DNA of 64,000 nt from Rhodopseudomonas sp. AAP120 (lineage in GTDB: Bacteria; Pseudomonadota; Alphaproteobacteria; Rhizobiales; Xanthobacteraceae), in the NCBI RefSeq assembly GCF_001295845.1, contig NZ_LJIC01000093.1, positions 1 to 64,000 on the forward strand. Direction: 5' to 3'. The position numbers and the translations under genes are program-made. Positions 40,453 to 49,529 of this stretch are shown in pieces. The notes below the pieces were generated by a model that saw only the letters and a program-made list of their open reading frames with translations, was not told the DNA's origin and did not search any database. Every line of letters begins with the position of its first letter. The stretch's first letter is position 1.

Positions 40453-40554
40453 GTCGTTCCGGGGCGCACGCGCAGCGTGCGAGCCCGGAATCTCGCCGCC
40501 GCAACTTCGGGATTCCGGGCCTGCGCTGCCGGCGCAGCGCATCCCGGAATGTCG
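40453..40554. repeat. Palindromic intergenic repeat, GTCATTCCGGG type
   Basis: Starts GTCGTTCCGGGGCGCACGCG and ends GCGCATCCCGGAATGTC. GAGCCCGGAATC and GATTCCGGGCCTGCG form the inner arms. It lies immediately after cysS; the outer ends have each drifted by one base. Confidence 0.85.
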
Positions 40555-40631
40555 GGTGTGGGGCTGCGAGGAATTGCGCCGCACAGGTCCACGCATCTTG
40601 AGAATTCGAGGGGCGAGGCACTGCCTCACCC

Positions 40632-40767
40632 CGTCATTCCGGGGCGCGCGCAGCGCGAGCCCGGAATCCATAGCCCCTGGCGTCTCGGCAGGCGCACGTA
40701 CTCCGCTAGCAAAGTCAGGGGGTATGGATTCCGGGCCTGCGCCCTGCGGGCGCATCCCGGAATGACG
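40632..40767. repeat. Palindromic intergenic repeat, GTCATTCCGGG type
   Basis: Starts CGTCATTCCGGGGCGCGCGC and ends GCATCCCGGAATGACG. Inner arms are GAGCCCGGAATCCATA and TATGGATTCCGGGCCTGCG. It is 78 bases after the preceding copy, in the same orientation. Confidence 0.88.
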
Positions 40768-40856
40768 AACGAGAAGGAGCGTAGCGCGGCTAGCGCTGCG
40801 GGTGCTCGGGGCGGTGCCCAACGATTCAAACTCACGACGCAGCGGGAGCTTGCCCG

Positions 40857-40988
40857 ATGACCGACCCGAAACCGACTGGACGGCCGGACACGCCGTTTCC
40901 CAAGCACTGGCTGTACTACATCGCCTTGAAGATCGCGCTGCTCGGCGGCGCGACGGCGCTGGTGCTGAAGCTTTATGGATTCTGGTGA
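40857..40988 (+). CDS. 43-residue single-pass membrane microprotein
   Basis: ATG at 40857 opens a 43-codon frame ending TGA at 40988: a proline-rich polar N-terminus (MTDPKPTGRPDTPFPKHW), then one hydrophobic helix (YYIALKIALLGGATALVLKLYGFW). The stop is three bases before the ATG of the acetyltransferase gene, so translation is probably coupled. A GCGGGAGC ribosome-binding site lies 10 bases upstream of its ATG. It is too short for routine gene callers. The function is unknown. Confidence 0.65.
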   Translation: MTDPKPTGRPDTPFPKHWLYYIALKIALLGGATALVLKLYGFW

Positions 40989-40991
40989 GTC

Positions 40992-41498
40992 ATGAGCCCG
41001 ACGGAAAAGCCCGGCCTGCGGCCGTATCTGCCCGAGGATGGCCAGATCGCGGCGGCGATCTTCATCGCGGCGATCGAGCAGCTCACCGAGGACGATTACG
41101 GCGAGGCGCAGCGTGAAGCGTGGGCCTCGGTGGCGGATGACGATGCGAAGTTCGCGGCGCGGCTCGCGTCGCAGCTGACGCTGATCGCGACGCTGGGCGG
41201 CGCGCCGGTCGGCTTCGCGTCGCTGAAGGGCGCGGATCACATCGACATGCTCTACGTGCATCCGGACTTCACCCGGAGGGGTGTCGCGACGTCGTTGATC
41301 GACGCTCTGGAGAAGCTTGCCGGCGCGCGCGGCGCACAGGCGCTGACGGTCGATGCCAGCGACAACGCTGCCGAATTCTTCACGCGCCGCGGTTACGTCG
41401 CGACGCAGCGCAACACGGTCACCATCAATGGCGAATGGCTCGCCAATACTTCGATGAAAAAGACGCTGGCGGACTCCGCGGCGCCGGGAGCGGATTAA
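40992..41498 (+). CDS. GNAT-family N-acetyltransferase
   Basis: A 168-residue acetyltransferase. The acetyl-CoA binding motif A is MLYVHPDFTRRGVATSLIDALEKLA, with the RRGVA pyrophosphate loop, preceded by VGFASLKGADHI (strand beta4) and followed by LTVDASDNAAEFFTRRGYV. The acceptor is unknown. Its TAA stop overlaps the ATG of cimA by one base (TAATG), and it follows the microprotein by three bases, so the three genes form one tight operon. Confidence 0.9.
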   Translation: MSPTEKPGLRPYLPEDGQIAAAIFIAAIEQLTEDDYGEAQREAWASVADDDAKFAARLASQLTLIATLGGAPVGFASLKGADHIDMLYVHPDFTRRGVATSLIDALEKLAGARGAQALTVDASDNAAEFFTRRGYVATQRNTVTINGEWLANTSMKKTLADSAAPGAD

Positions 41499-43096
41499 TG
41501 AGTCGCGAACGTCTGTATCTCTATGACACCACGCTGCGCGACGGCGCGCAGACCAACGGCGTCGACTTCACGCTGCACGACAAGAAGCTGATCGCCGGCC
41601 TGCTCGACGACCTCGGCATCGATTACGTCGAGGGCGGTTATCCCGGCGCCAATCCGCTCGACACCGAGTTCTTCGCCGAGGACCAGAAGCTCAGCCGCGC
41701 CACCTTCGCGGCGTTCGGCATGACGCGCCGGCCGGGCCGATCGGCGTCGAACGACCCGGGCGTCGCGCTGCTGCTCGAAGCCAAGGCCGGCGCGATCTGC
41801 TACGTGGCGAAGTCGAGCGAGTATCAGGTTCGCGTCGCGCTCGAGACCACCAACGAGGAGAATATCGCCTCGATCCGCGACAGCGTCGCGCTGGCGAAGG
41901 ACAAGGGCCGCGAGGTGCTGGTCGATTGCGAGCATTTCTTCGACGGCTACAAGGAGAACCCGGCGTTCGCGCTGCAATGCGCCGAGGCCGCTTACCAATC
42001 CGGCGCACGCTGGGTCGTGCTGTGCGACACCAATGGCGGCACCATGCCGGACGAGATCGAAGCGATCGTCGGCGAGGTGGTGAAGCGCATCCCCGGCACG
42101 CATGTCGGCATCCACGCCCATAACGACACCGAGCAGGCGGTGGCGAACTCGTTCGCCGCAGTGCGGGCCGGCGCGCGGCAGATCCAGGGCACGCTGAACG
42201 GGCTCGGCGAGCGCTGCGGCAACGCCAATCTGGTGTCGATGATCCCGACGCTGAAGCTGAAGAAGGAGTTCGCCGACAAGTTCGAGATCGGCGTCTCCGA
42301 CGAGAAGCTCGCCACGCTGGTGCAGGTATCGCGCGCGCTCGACAACATTCTCGACCGCGCGCCCGATACGCACGCGCCCTATGTCGGCGGCAGCGCCTTC
42401 GTCACCAAGACCGGCATCCATGCGTCGGCGGTGATGAAGGATCCGCACACTTACGAGCACGTCGCGCCCGAGACCGTCGGCAACCACCGCAAGGTGCTGG
42501 TGTCGGATCAGGCCGGCAAGTCTAATGTGCTGGCGGAGCTGGCGCGCACCACCATCCAGGTCGATCGCGACGATCCGAAGCTCGGCCGGCTGATCGAGAA
42601 GATGAAGGAGCGGGAAGCCGCCGGTTACGCGTATGAGTCGGCCAACGCGTCGTTCGATCTGCTGGCGCGTGGCGTGCTCGGCAAGGTGCCGGAGTTCTTC
42701 CATGTCGAGCAGTTCGACGTGAATGTCGAGCAGCGCTACAATTCGCACGGCAAGCGGGTTACGGTGGCGATGGCGGTGGTTAAAGTCGTCGTAGACGGCG
42801 AGACGCTGATTTCGGCCGCGGAAGGCAACGGTCCGGTCAACGCGCTCGACGTCGCGCTGCGCAAGGACCTCGGCAAGTACCAGAAGTACATCGAGGGCCT
42901 GAAGCTGGTCGATTATCGTGTCCGTATCCTCAATGGCGGTACCGAGGCCGTGACTCGGGTGCTGATCGAGAGCGAGGACGAACTCGGCGAGCGCTGGACC
43001 ACGATCGGCGTGTCACCGAACATCATCGATGCGTCGTTCGAAGCGCTGATGGACTCGGTGGTCTACAAGCTTATCAAGAGCAACGCGCCGCTCTAA
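41498..43096 (+). CDS. cimA: Citramalate synthase
   Basis: A 532-residue DRE-TIM enzyme condensing pyruvate and acetyl-CoA to (R)-citramalate, the threonine-independent entry to isoleucine. The N-terminal LYDTTLRDGAQTNGVDFTLHDK carries the catalytic Arg-Asp. HAHNDTEQAVANS gives the metal His pair, and GLGERCGNANL is a further conserved block. The C-terminal LeuA-type dimer and regulatory domain (about residues 400-532) suggests isoleucine feedback. GAQTNG rather than GEQ separates it from isopropylmalate synthase. Confidence 0.94.
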   Translation: MSRERLYLYDTTLRDGAQTNGVDFTLHDKKLIAGLLDDLGIDYVEGGYPGANPLDTEFFAEDQKLSRATFAAFGMTRRPGRSASNDPGVALLLEAKAGAICYVAKSSEYQVRVALETTNEENIASIRDSVALAKDKGREVLVDCEHFFDGYKENPAFALQCAEAAYQSGARWVVLCDTNGGTMPDEIEAIVGEVVKRIPGTHVGIHAHNDTEQAVANSFAAVRAGARQIQGTLNGLGERCGNANLVSMIPTLKLKKEFADKFEIGVSDEKLATLVQVSRALDNILDRAPDTHAPYVGGSAFVTKTGIHASAVMKDPHTYEHVAPETVGNHRKVLVSDQAGKSNVLAELARTTIQVDRDDPKLGRLIEKMKEREAAGYAYESANASFDLLARGVLGKVPEFFHVEQFDVNVEQRYNSHGKRVTVAMAVVKVVVDGETLISAAEGNGPVNALDVALRKDLGKYQKYIEGLKLVDYRVRILNGGTEAVTRVLIESEDELGERWTTIGVSPNIIDASFEALMDSVVYKLIKSNAPL

Positions 43097-43115
43097 TTCC
43101 GCCACGGCCCTATCC

Positions 43116-43201
43116 CCGTCATTGCGAGCCGAAGGCGAAGCAATCCAGCTCCGAGCACCAAGCTGGATTGCTTCGTCGCCTTCGGCTCCTCGCAATGACG
43201 G
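43116..43201. repeat. Palindromic intergenic repeat, GTCATTGCGAG type
   Basis: Starts CCGTCATTGCGAGCCGAAGG and ends CTCCTCGCAATGACGG, with inner arms AAGCAATCCAGCT and AGCTGGATTGCTT. The arm core carries a compensated change relative to other copies: CCGAAGGCGAAG pairs with CTTCGTCGCCTTCGG. Confidence 0.9.
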
Positions 43202-43281
43202 CCGTCCCGGTTGTCATTGCGCATGGGGCCTGCCACCATGCGTACAACAATCAATGAGAATGCGGGATAGGAGACGGGCCA

Positions 43282-44838
43282 GTGAGCAACACCCTGAATG
43301 GTGCGCAGTCGGTCGTGCAGACGCTGGTGAATTGCGGCGTCGAGGTTTGCTTCGCCAATCCCGGCACCTCCGAGATGCATTTTGTTGCGGCGCTCGACTC
43401 GGTGACTGGTTTGCGGCCGGTGCTTTGCCTGTTCGAAGGCGTGGTGACCGGCGCGGCGGATGGCTATGGCCGGATCGCCGGGAAGCCGGCGGTGACGCTG
43501 CTGCATCTCGGCCCCGGCCTCGCCAATGGTCTCGCCAATCTGCACAATGCCAAGCGTGCGGCGACGCCGATCGTCAATATCGTCGGCGATCATGCGACCC
43601 ATCATCTGCAATACGACGCCCCGCTGACGTCGGACATCGTCGGCTTCGCGAGTCCGGTGTCGGACTGGATTCACGAATCGAAGAGCGCGGGAGCGGTCGC
43701 GAGCGACGTGGCACTGGCGGTGCGGGCGGCGCGCAGCGCACCGGGCGGCATCGCAACGCTGATCATGCCGGCGGACGTCGCCTGGAATCCTGCGGCGCGG
43801 CCCGCGCTGCCGCTCCCCGATATCAAAGCGGCGCGGGTGGACGCCGACACGGTGGACGACATCGCGCGGCTGTTGTCGAACGGCAAGAAGTCGGCGCTGC
43901 TGCTGCGCGGTGGCGCGCTGCTGGCCGAGGGGCTGGAAGCCGCTGGCCGCATCCAGGCGAAGTGCAAGGCCCGGCTGCTGTGCGACACCTTCGCGCCGCA
44001 AACCGAACTCGGCGCCGGCCGCGTGCCGCTGGAGCGGATTCCGTATTTCGCCGAGCAGATCACCGCGTTCCTGAAGGATATCGAGCAACTGATTTTGGTC
44101 GGCGCCAAGCCGCCGGTGTCGTTCTTCGCCTATCCGGGCAAGCCGAGTTGGGGCGCGCCGGACGGCTGTCAGTTCGATTACCTGGCGCAGCCGCATCAGG
44201 ACGGCGCGCAGGCGCTGAAGGACCTCGCCGATGCGCTCAACGCGCCCGCCGAGCCGGCCGCACGCACGGCGCTGGCGCTGCCTGAATTGCCCAAGGGCAA
44301 ACTCAACTCGCTCGGCGTCGCGCAAGCGATTGCGCATCTCACGCCCGATCACGCGATCTATGCCGAGGAGGCGAATACGTCCGGTCTGCCGTTGCAAATG
44401 ATGCTGCCGCGCGCCCGGCCGCATACGCATCTGCCGCTGACCGGCGGCTCGATCGGGCAGGGGCTTCCGCTGGCGATCGGCGCCGCGCTCGCCGCGCCGG
44501 ACCGCAAGGTGATCTGTCCACATGGCGACGGTGGCGCCGCCTATACGATGCAGGCGCTGTGGACGATGGCGCGCGAAAAGCTCGACGTCGCCGTGGTGAT
44601 CTACGCCAACCGCTCTTACGCAATTCTCAATGTCGAGCTGCAGCGCGTCGGCGCCTCCGGTGCCGGCTCGAACGCGCTGGCGATGCTGGATCTGCACAAT
44701 CCGGAAATGAACTGGACGAAGATCGCCGAAGGCCTCGGCGTCGAAGCCAGCCGCGCCACGACGGCGGAGGAGTTCGCGGTGCAGTACGCCTCGGCGATGA
44801 ACCAGCGCGGCCCGCGTCTGATCGAGGCGCTGATCTGA
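43282..44838 (+). CDS. Thiamine-diphosphate-dependent enzyme (acetolactate synthase large subunit-like)
   Basis: A 518-residue enzyme with the three domains of the POX/acetohydroxyacid synthase family. The pyrimidine-binding domain carries the cofactor-activating Glu (LCLFEGVVTGAADGYGR), and the pyrophosphate domain carries the GDG motif (HGDGGAAYTMQALWTMAREKLDVAVVIYANRSY). No regulatory subunit is adjacent. At 518 residues it is shorter than true IlvB (about 570-590), closer to benzoylformate decarboxylase-like stand-alone enzymes. The reaction is uncertain. It follows cimA, separated by a palindromic repeat. Confidence 0.86.
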   Translation: MSNTLNGAQSVVQTLVNCGVEVCFANPGTSEMHFVAALDSVTGLRPVLCLFEGVVTGAADGYGRIAGKPAVTLLHLGPGLANGLANLHNAKRAATPIVNIVGDHATHHLQYDAPLTSDIVGFASPVSDWIHESKSAGAVASDVALAVRAARSAPGGIATLIMPADVAWNPAARPALPLPDIKAARVDADTVDDIARLLSNGKKSALLLRGGALLAEGLEAAGRIQAKCKARLLCDTFAPQTELGAGRVPLERIPYFAEQITAFLKDIEQLILVGAKPPVSFFAYPGKPSWGAPDGCQFDYLAQPHQDGAQALKDLADALNAPAEPAARTALALPELPKGKLNSLGVAQAIAHLTPDHAIYAEEANTSGLPLQMMLPRARPHTHLPLTGGSIGQGLPLAIGAALAAPDRKVICPHGDGGAAYTMQALWTMAREKLDVAVVIYANRSYAILNVELQRVGASGAGSNALAMLDLHNPEMNWTKIAEGLGVEASRATTAEEFAVQYASAMNQRGPRLIEALI

Positions 44839-44841
44839 CGC

Positions 44842-45441
44842 TTAAAGTTTGCGCGCGACCTCGGGAGCCATTTCCTTGGCCTGCTCGGGCGCGGCGGCAG
44901 CACGCAGCTTCGGCAGGATGTCGGCAACGCGGTCGACCTTCAGCACTTCGACGGCCAGCTTGGGCCGGATGAAGGCGGCGGCCCGCATGTGGTCGATCAA
45001 GGCCATCAGTGGATCCCAGAAGCCGTCGATATTGGCGATCAGGATCGGCTTCTGGTGACGGCCGAGCTGCTGCCAGGTCATCTGCTCGACCAGCTCTTCC
45101 AGCGTGCCGATGCCGCCCGGCAGCGCCACGAAGGCGTCCGAGTGCTCGAACATCAGCCGCTTGCGCTCATGCATGTCTTCGGTGACGATCAGGTCCTGGA
45201 CGCGGGCGAGCGCGATTTCCTTGGTGCGTAAGAATCCGGGGATGATGCCGGTGACCGCGCCGCCATGATCGAGCACCGCATTGGCGACGGCTCCCATCAG
45301 GCCGACCGCGCCGCCGCCATAGACCAGCCGGATGCCGGCCTCTGCCAGTTCCTTGCCGAAAGCCTGTGCGGCTTCCATGAAAAGCGGGTTGGTGCCGGGC
45401 CCGGAGCCGCAATAGACGCAGACTGTCTTGATCTCGCTCAT
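44842..45441 (-). CDS. LOG-family protein (cytokinin riboside 5'-monophosphate phosphoribohydrolase-like)
   Basis: A 199-residue Rossmann-fold protein of the TIGR00730 type. It begins VCVYCGSGPGTNPLFMEAAQAFG and has the substrate motif ALPGGIGTLEELVEQMTWQQL with the conserved PGGxGTxxE, plus the nearby Arg-Lys (HERKRLMFEHSDAF). Enzymes of this type release adenine bases from nucleoside monophosphates. It converges with the thiamine enzyme gene, three bases between stops. Confidence 0.92.
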   Translation of the reverse strand: MSEIKTVCVYCGSGPGTNPLFMEAAQAFGKELAEAGIRLVYGGGAVGLMGAVANAVLDHGGAVTGIIPGFLRTKEIALARVQDLIVTEDMHERKRLMFEHSDAFVALPGGIGTLEELVEQMTWQQLGRHQKPILIANIDGFWDPLMALIDHMRAAAFIRPKLAVEVLKVDRVADILPKLRAAAAPEQAKEMAPEVARKL

Positions 45442-45633
45442 GGTGGGCGATGTGGCACCGCGAGATCACAGCGTCAAGACAAGACCGGATTGCGCAGCGC
45501 AACAGCCTGTTATGACACGATGAAATGCGCCGTCAGGGTGCACGCGGGCGGCGAAACACTATATGACAGCGCATCCGACGCATTTCCTGTCCGCCGCCGC
45601 TTTCGTGGCCCCGGACCTTTTCAGGCACTCTTG

Positions 45634-47589
45634 ATGGCTCACCCACATTCCCACTCACGGAGCGGTCCTTCGGTCGCAACTCCGGAGGACGCCGTCGCCC
45701 AGAAGGCGACCCTCGGCGCGACCCTGGTCCATCTCTGGCCGTATATCTGGCCGGGTGACCGGGCCGATCTGAAGATGCGGGTGGTCTGGTCAGTGCTGCT
45801 GCTGCTCGTCGCCAAGGCGGCGACGCTGATCGTGCCGTTCACGTTCAAATGGGCGACGGATGCGTTGACCGGCGCCGACACCGCACCGGTCGAAGGTTCG
45901 AACTGGACGCTGTGGCTGGTAGCCTCGCCGCTGGCCCTGACGCTGAGTTACGGCCTGACCCGGGTGCTGATGGCGGTGCTGACGCAGTGGCGCGACGGCA
46001 TGTTCGCCCAGGTCGCGATGCATGCCGTCCGCAAGCTAGCCTATCGCACCTTCGTCCACATGCACGAATTGTCGCTGCGCTTTCACCTGGAGCGCAAGAC
46101 CGGCGGGCTGACGCGCGTGCTGGAGCGTGGCCGGCTCGGCATCGAAGTCATCGTTCGCATGGTGATCCTGCAACTGGTGCCGACCATCATCGAGCTGTCG
46201 CTGGTGATGGCGGTGCTGCTGTGGCAGTTCGATTGGCGCTACGTCGCGGCCGTGGTGGTCACGGTCGTGTTCTACATGCTCTACACCTACAAGGCGACCG
46301 AGTGGCGGATCGGCATCCGCCGCCGCATGAACGATTCCGACAGCGACGCCAATCAGAAGGCGATCGACTCGCTGCTCAACTACGAGACCGTGAAGTATTT
46401 CGGCGCCGAGGAGCGCGAGGCCAAGCGCTACGACAAGTCGATGCAGCGCTACGAAGACGCCAGCGTCTCGACCTACACGTCGCTGGCGGTGCTCAACGCC
46501 GGGCAGGCGGTGATCTTCACCTTCGGCCTGACCGCGACCATGCTGATGTGCGCCGTCGGCGTGCGCAACGGCACCAACACGGTCGGCGATTTCGTGATGA
46601 TCAATGCGATGATGATTCAGCTCTACCAGCCGCTGAACTTCATGGGCATGGTGTATCGCGAGATCAAGCAGGCGATCATCGACATCGAGAAGATGTTCGC
46701 GGTGCTGTCGCGCAATCCGGAGGTCAAGGACAAGCCGGGCGCGACGCCGCTGCTGGTCACCAACGGCACTGTGCAGTTCGACGACGTCCGCTTCGCCTAT
46801 GATCCGTCGCGCCCGATCCTCAAGGGGCTCAGCTTCGAGGTGCCGGCCGGCCAGACGGTGGCGATCGTCGGCCCGTCCGGTGCCGGCAAGTCGACGATCT
46901 CCCGGCTACTGTTCCGGCTGTACGACGTGTCGTCCGGCGCGATCCGGATCGACGGCCAGGACATCCGCGACGTGACGCAGACGTCGCTGCGGTCGGCGAT
47001 CGGCATGGTGCCGCAGGACACCGTGCTGTTCAACGACACCATCCGCTACAACATCCGCTACGGCCGCTGGGACGCGACCGACGCCGAGGTGGAGGAGGCG
47101 GCCAAGACCGCGCAGATCGACGCCTTCATCAAGGCGTCGCCGAAAGGCTACGAAACCGAAGTCGGCGAGCGCGGGCTGAAGCTGTCGGGCGGCGAGAAGC
47201 AGCGCGTCGCGATTGCGCGAACCGTTCTCAAGTCGCCGCCGATTCTGGTGCTCGATGAAGCGACGTCGGCGCTCGACAGCCATACCGAGCACGAAATCCA
47301 AGGGGCGCTCGAGCGCGTTTCGAAGAATCGTACCTCGCTGGTGATCGCGCACCGGCTTTCGACCATCGTCGGGGCCGACGAGATCATCGTGATCGATCAG
47401 GGGCGGATCGCCGAGCGCGGCAGCCACGCGCAGCTGCTCGAGCACGGCGGGCTCTACGCCAGCATGTGGAATAGGCAGCGCGAGGCCGAGGAAGCGCGCG
47501 AGCGGCTGGCGATGATCGGCGACGACGAGTCGCAGCCGCGGCCATCCGCGCTCGACGACGATCTGGCAAGTTCGGCCGCGGCGGAGTAA
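45634..47589 (+). CDS. ABC exporter of the Atm1/HMT type
   Basis: A 651-residue half-transporter. Six membrane helices (about residues 50-340) precede the ATPase domain. That domain has Walker A IVGPSGAGKSTISR, Q-loop GMVPQDTVLF, signature LSGGEKQRVAIART and Walker B ILVLDEATSALD. The membrane domain contains the Atm1/ABCB7 blocks (FHLERKTGGLTRVLERG and NYETVKYFGAEEREAKRYD), so a glutathione-linked sulfur compound or metal conjugate is the likely cargo. A His-rich start (AHPHSHSRSG) is odd. An in-frame upstream stretch is not coding. psd follows after 48 bases. Confidence 0.93.
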   Translation: MAHPHSHSRSGPSVATPEDAVAQKATLGATLVHLWPYIWPGDRADLKMRVVWSVLLLLVAKAATLIVPFTFKWATDALTGADTAPVEGSNWTLWLVASPLALTLSYGLTRVLMAVLTQWRDGMFAQVAMHAVRKLAYRTFVHMHELSLRFHLERKTGGLTRVLERGRLGIEVIVRMVILQLVPTIIELSLVMAVLLWQFDWRYVAAVVVTVVFYMLYTYKATEWRIGIRRRMNDSDSDANQKAIDSLLNYETVKYFGAEEREAKRYDKSMQRYEDASVSTYTSLAVLNAGQAVIFTFGLTATMLMCAVGVRNGTNTVGDFVMINAMMIQLYQPLNFMGMVYREIKQAIIDIEKMFAVLSRNPEVKDKPGATPLLVTNGTVQFDDVRFAYDPSRPILKGLSFEVPAGQTVAIVGPSGAGKSTISRLLFRLYDVSSGAIRIDGQDIRDVTQTSLRSAIGMVPQDTVLFNDTIRYNIRYGRWDATDAEVEEAAKTAQIDAFIKASPKGYETEVGERGLKLSGGEKQRVAIARTVLKSPPILVLDEATSALDSHTEHEIQGALERVSKNRTSLVIAHRLSTIVGADEIIVIDQGRIAERGSHAQLLEHGGLYASMWNRQREAEEARERLAMIGDDESQPRPSALDDDLASSAAAE

Positions 47590-47637
47590 TCGTGTCGCTG
47601 CATTCGGCCCGTCGTCTTCGAAGCTAGGGGACCTTCC

Positions 47638-48336
47638 ATGTCCATCGTCAATTCCGTCCGCGCCCAGATCCCGCCGGTCCATCGGGAAGGCTATCCGTTC
47701 ATCGCCGCCTTCGCGCTGGCGACGCTCGTCCTGTTCTTGATCTGGGCACCACTCGGCTGGATCGGCGTGGTGCTGACGATCTGGTGCGCGCTGTTCTTCC
47801 GCGATCCGGTGCGGGTCACGCCGGTCCGTGACGGGTTGGTTGTGGCGCCCGCCGACGGCCGCGTGTCGATGGTGGTGCAGATCATCCCGCCGCCCGCGCT
47901 CGGCCTCGGCGACAAGCCGCTGCCGCGGGTGTCGATCTTTATGAGTGTCTTCAATTGCCACGTGAACCGTAGCCCGGTCGCCGGCCGGGTCGAGCGCATC
48001 ATCTATTCGCCTGGCAAGTTCATCAATGCCGAGCTCGACAAGGCCAGCGAGGACAACGAGCGCAATTCGCTGGTGATCTCGACGCCGACCGGCCAGATCG
48101 GCGTGGTCCAGATCGCCGGGCTGGTCGCGCGCCGGATCGTGTCGTTCGTTCGCGAAGGGCAGCCGTTGGCGGTCGGCGAGCGCTTCGGCCTGATCCGGTT
48201 CGGCTCGCGGCTCGACGTTTACCTGCCGGAAGGCACCAAGCCGCTAGTGTCCGAGGGGCAGACCGCGATCGCCGGCGAGACCGTGCTGGCGGATATCAGC
48301 CTCGGCGACGGCGGCCGCACCTTCCGGGCCGATTGA
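47638..48336 (+). CDS. psd: Phosphatidylserine decarboxylase (short, archaeal/alphaproteobacterial type)
   Basis: A 232-residue proenzyme that makes phosphatidylethanolamine. A membrane helix near the N-terminus ([20 protein letters not shown]) anchors it. The self-cleavage site is the Gly-Ser of LIRFGSRLD, Ser190 becoming the pyruvoyl group, and APADGRV and [17 protein letters not shown] are the conserved active-site blocks. A GGGGACC stretch precedes the ATG. It sits directly before pssA, giving both steps from CDP-diacylglycerol to phosphatidylethanolamine. Confidence 0.96.
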   Translation: MSIVNSVRAQIPPVHREGYPFIAAFALATLVLFLIWAPLGWIGVVLTIWCALFFRDPVRVTPVRDGLVVAPADGRVSMVVQIIPPPALGLGDKPLPRVSIFMSVFNCHVNRSPVAGRVERIIYSPGKFINAELDKASEDNERNSLVISTPTGQIGVVQIAGLVARRIVSFVREGQPLAVGERFGLIRFGSRLDVYLPEGTKPLVSEGQTAIAGETVLADISLGDGGRTFRAD

Positions 48337-48367
48337 CGCTGCCTGGAGCGACGGCCCAAAGCCTGCC

Positions 48368-49285
48368 ATGATGGCGGCGCAGCCTGCGGGCTGCGCAAGC
48401 GAGGCGATGCAGATGCACTACGATCAGACCCCACCCGAGACGCCGCGGCGCCGCTTCGGCCCGATCCCGGTGCGGCTGCTGGTGCCCAACGTCATCACCC
48501 TGCTGGCGATCTGTGCCGGTCTGACCGCGATCCGGCTCGCGGTGGAAGGCCGGATGGAACTCGCGGTCGCCGCCATCGTGTTCGCCGCCGTGCTCGACGG
48601 CATCGACGGCCGCGTCGCCCGGATGATCAAGGGCCAGTCGAAATTCGGCGCCGAACTCGACAGTCTGGCCGATTTCGTCAATTTCGGCGTCGCGCCCGGC
48701 CTGATCCTGTATTTCTGGCAGCTGCATTTCCTGAGCAATGTCGGCTGGATCGCCGCGATGATCTTCGCGATCAGCGGCGGCCTGCGTCTGGCGCGCTTCA
48801 ACGCCACCATGGACGACCCCAACAAGCCTGCCTTCGCGGCGAATTTCTTCACCGGCGTGCCGGCGCCGGCCGGGGCCATCACCGTGCTGCTGCCGGTGTA
48901 TATGGGCTTTCTCGGCGCCCCGACCCCGCCAGCGGTGCTGATCGCGCTGTACACCCTGCTGATCGCGTTCCTGATGGTGTCGCGTCTGCCGGTGTTCTCC
49001 GGCAAGGCGGTGCGACTGCGGGTGGCGCCCGAAATGGTGCTGCCGGTGTTCGTATCGGTGGTGTTGTTCATCGCTCTGCTGATCGGCTACCCGTGGCACA
49101 TGCTGTCGGCCGGCTCGGTGTTGTACCTGCTCAGCCTGCCGCTCGGCTGGCGCTCCTATCGCGATCATAAGCGCAATGCCGCCGCCCAGGAGCCGCAGCC
49201 AGCCGCCTCGACCACGGCCAAGAAGCCGACCCGGGTGGTGCCCGAGCCGTCCGCGCAGGACGAGCGGCCGACCCGCCTGAACTGA
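48368..49285 (+). CDS. pssA: CDP-diacylglycerol-serine O-phosphatidyltransferase
   Basis: A membrane enzyme of up to 305 residues that makes phosphatidylserine, the substrate for the psd product. The CDP-alcohol phosphotransferase motif is complete: DGIDGRVARMIKGQSKFGAELDSLAD. Around eight hydrophobic helices follow. The C-terminal tail is Ala/Pro/Lys-rich and polar. The start is uncertain: ATGs at 48368, 48371, 48407 and 48413 are all in frame with no decisive ribosome-binding site, and the conserved part begins near PRRRFGPIPVRLL. Confidence 0.94.
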   Translation: MMAAQPAGCASEAMQMHYDQTPPETPRRRFGPIPVRLLVPNVITLLAICAGLTAIRLAVEGRMELAVAAIVFAAVLDGIDGRVARMIKGQSKFGAELDSLADFVNFGVAPGLILYFWQLHFLSNVGWIAAMIFAISGGLRLARFNATMDDPNKPAFAANFFTGVPAPAGAITVLLPVYMGFLGAPTPPAVLIALYTLLIAFLMVSRLPVFSGKAVRLRVAPEMVLPVFVSVVLFIALLIGYPWHMLSAGSVLYLLSLPLGWRSYRDHKRNAAAQEPQPAASTTAKKPTRVVPEPSAQDERPTRLN

Positions 49286-49529
49286 TCTGATCCTTCGGGC
49301 ACATAGGGCTAGTCGTCATGGCCGACTGGCGTCCCCTGATGGTTAGCGTTGAGTTGACGCCATCCGCCGGTTGCTACGCCTCGCGCCGGCGCCCCTGCGG
49401 TCGGCAGCTGCCCGTTTAACCTTTACGCGTCTTTAATGGCGGCTGCTTACGGTGACTCCGTGCAGCGCAGAACGTGCTGCGCCGCCGCCAGCCCGGACTG
49501 GCGCGCATGTGCGCGTGTCGGAGTACAAG

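Noticed and set aside
45265-45633. 123-residue N-terminal extension of the ABC exporter
   Set aside because: It overlaps the LOG-family gene on the other strand and its promoter region and lacks family similarity; the ATG at 45634 is adopted.
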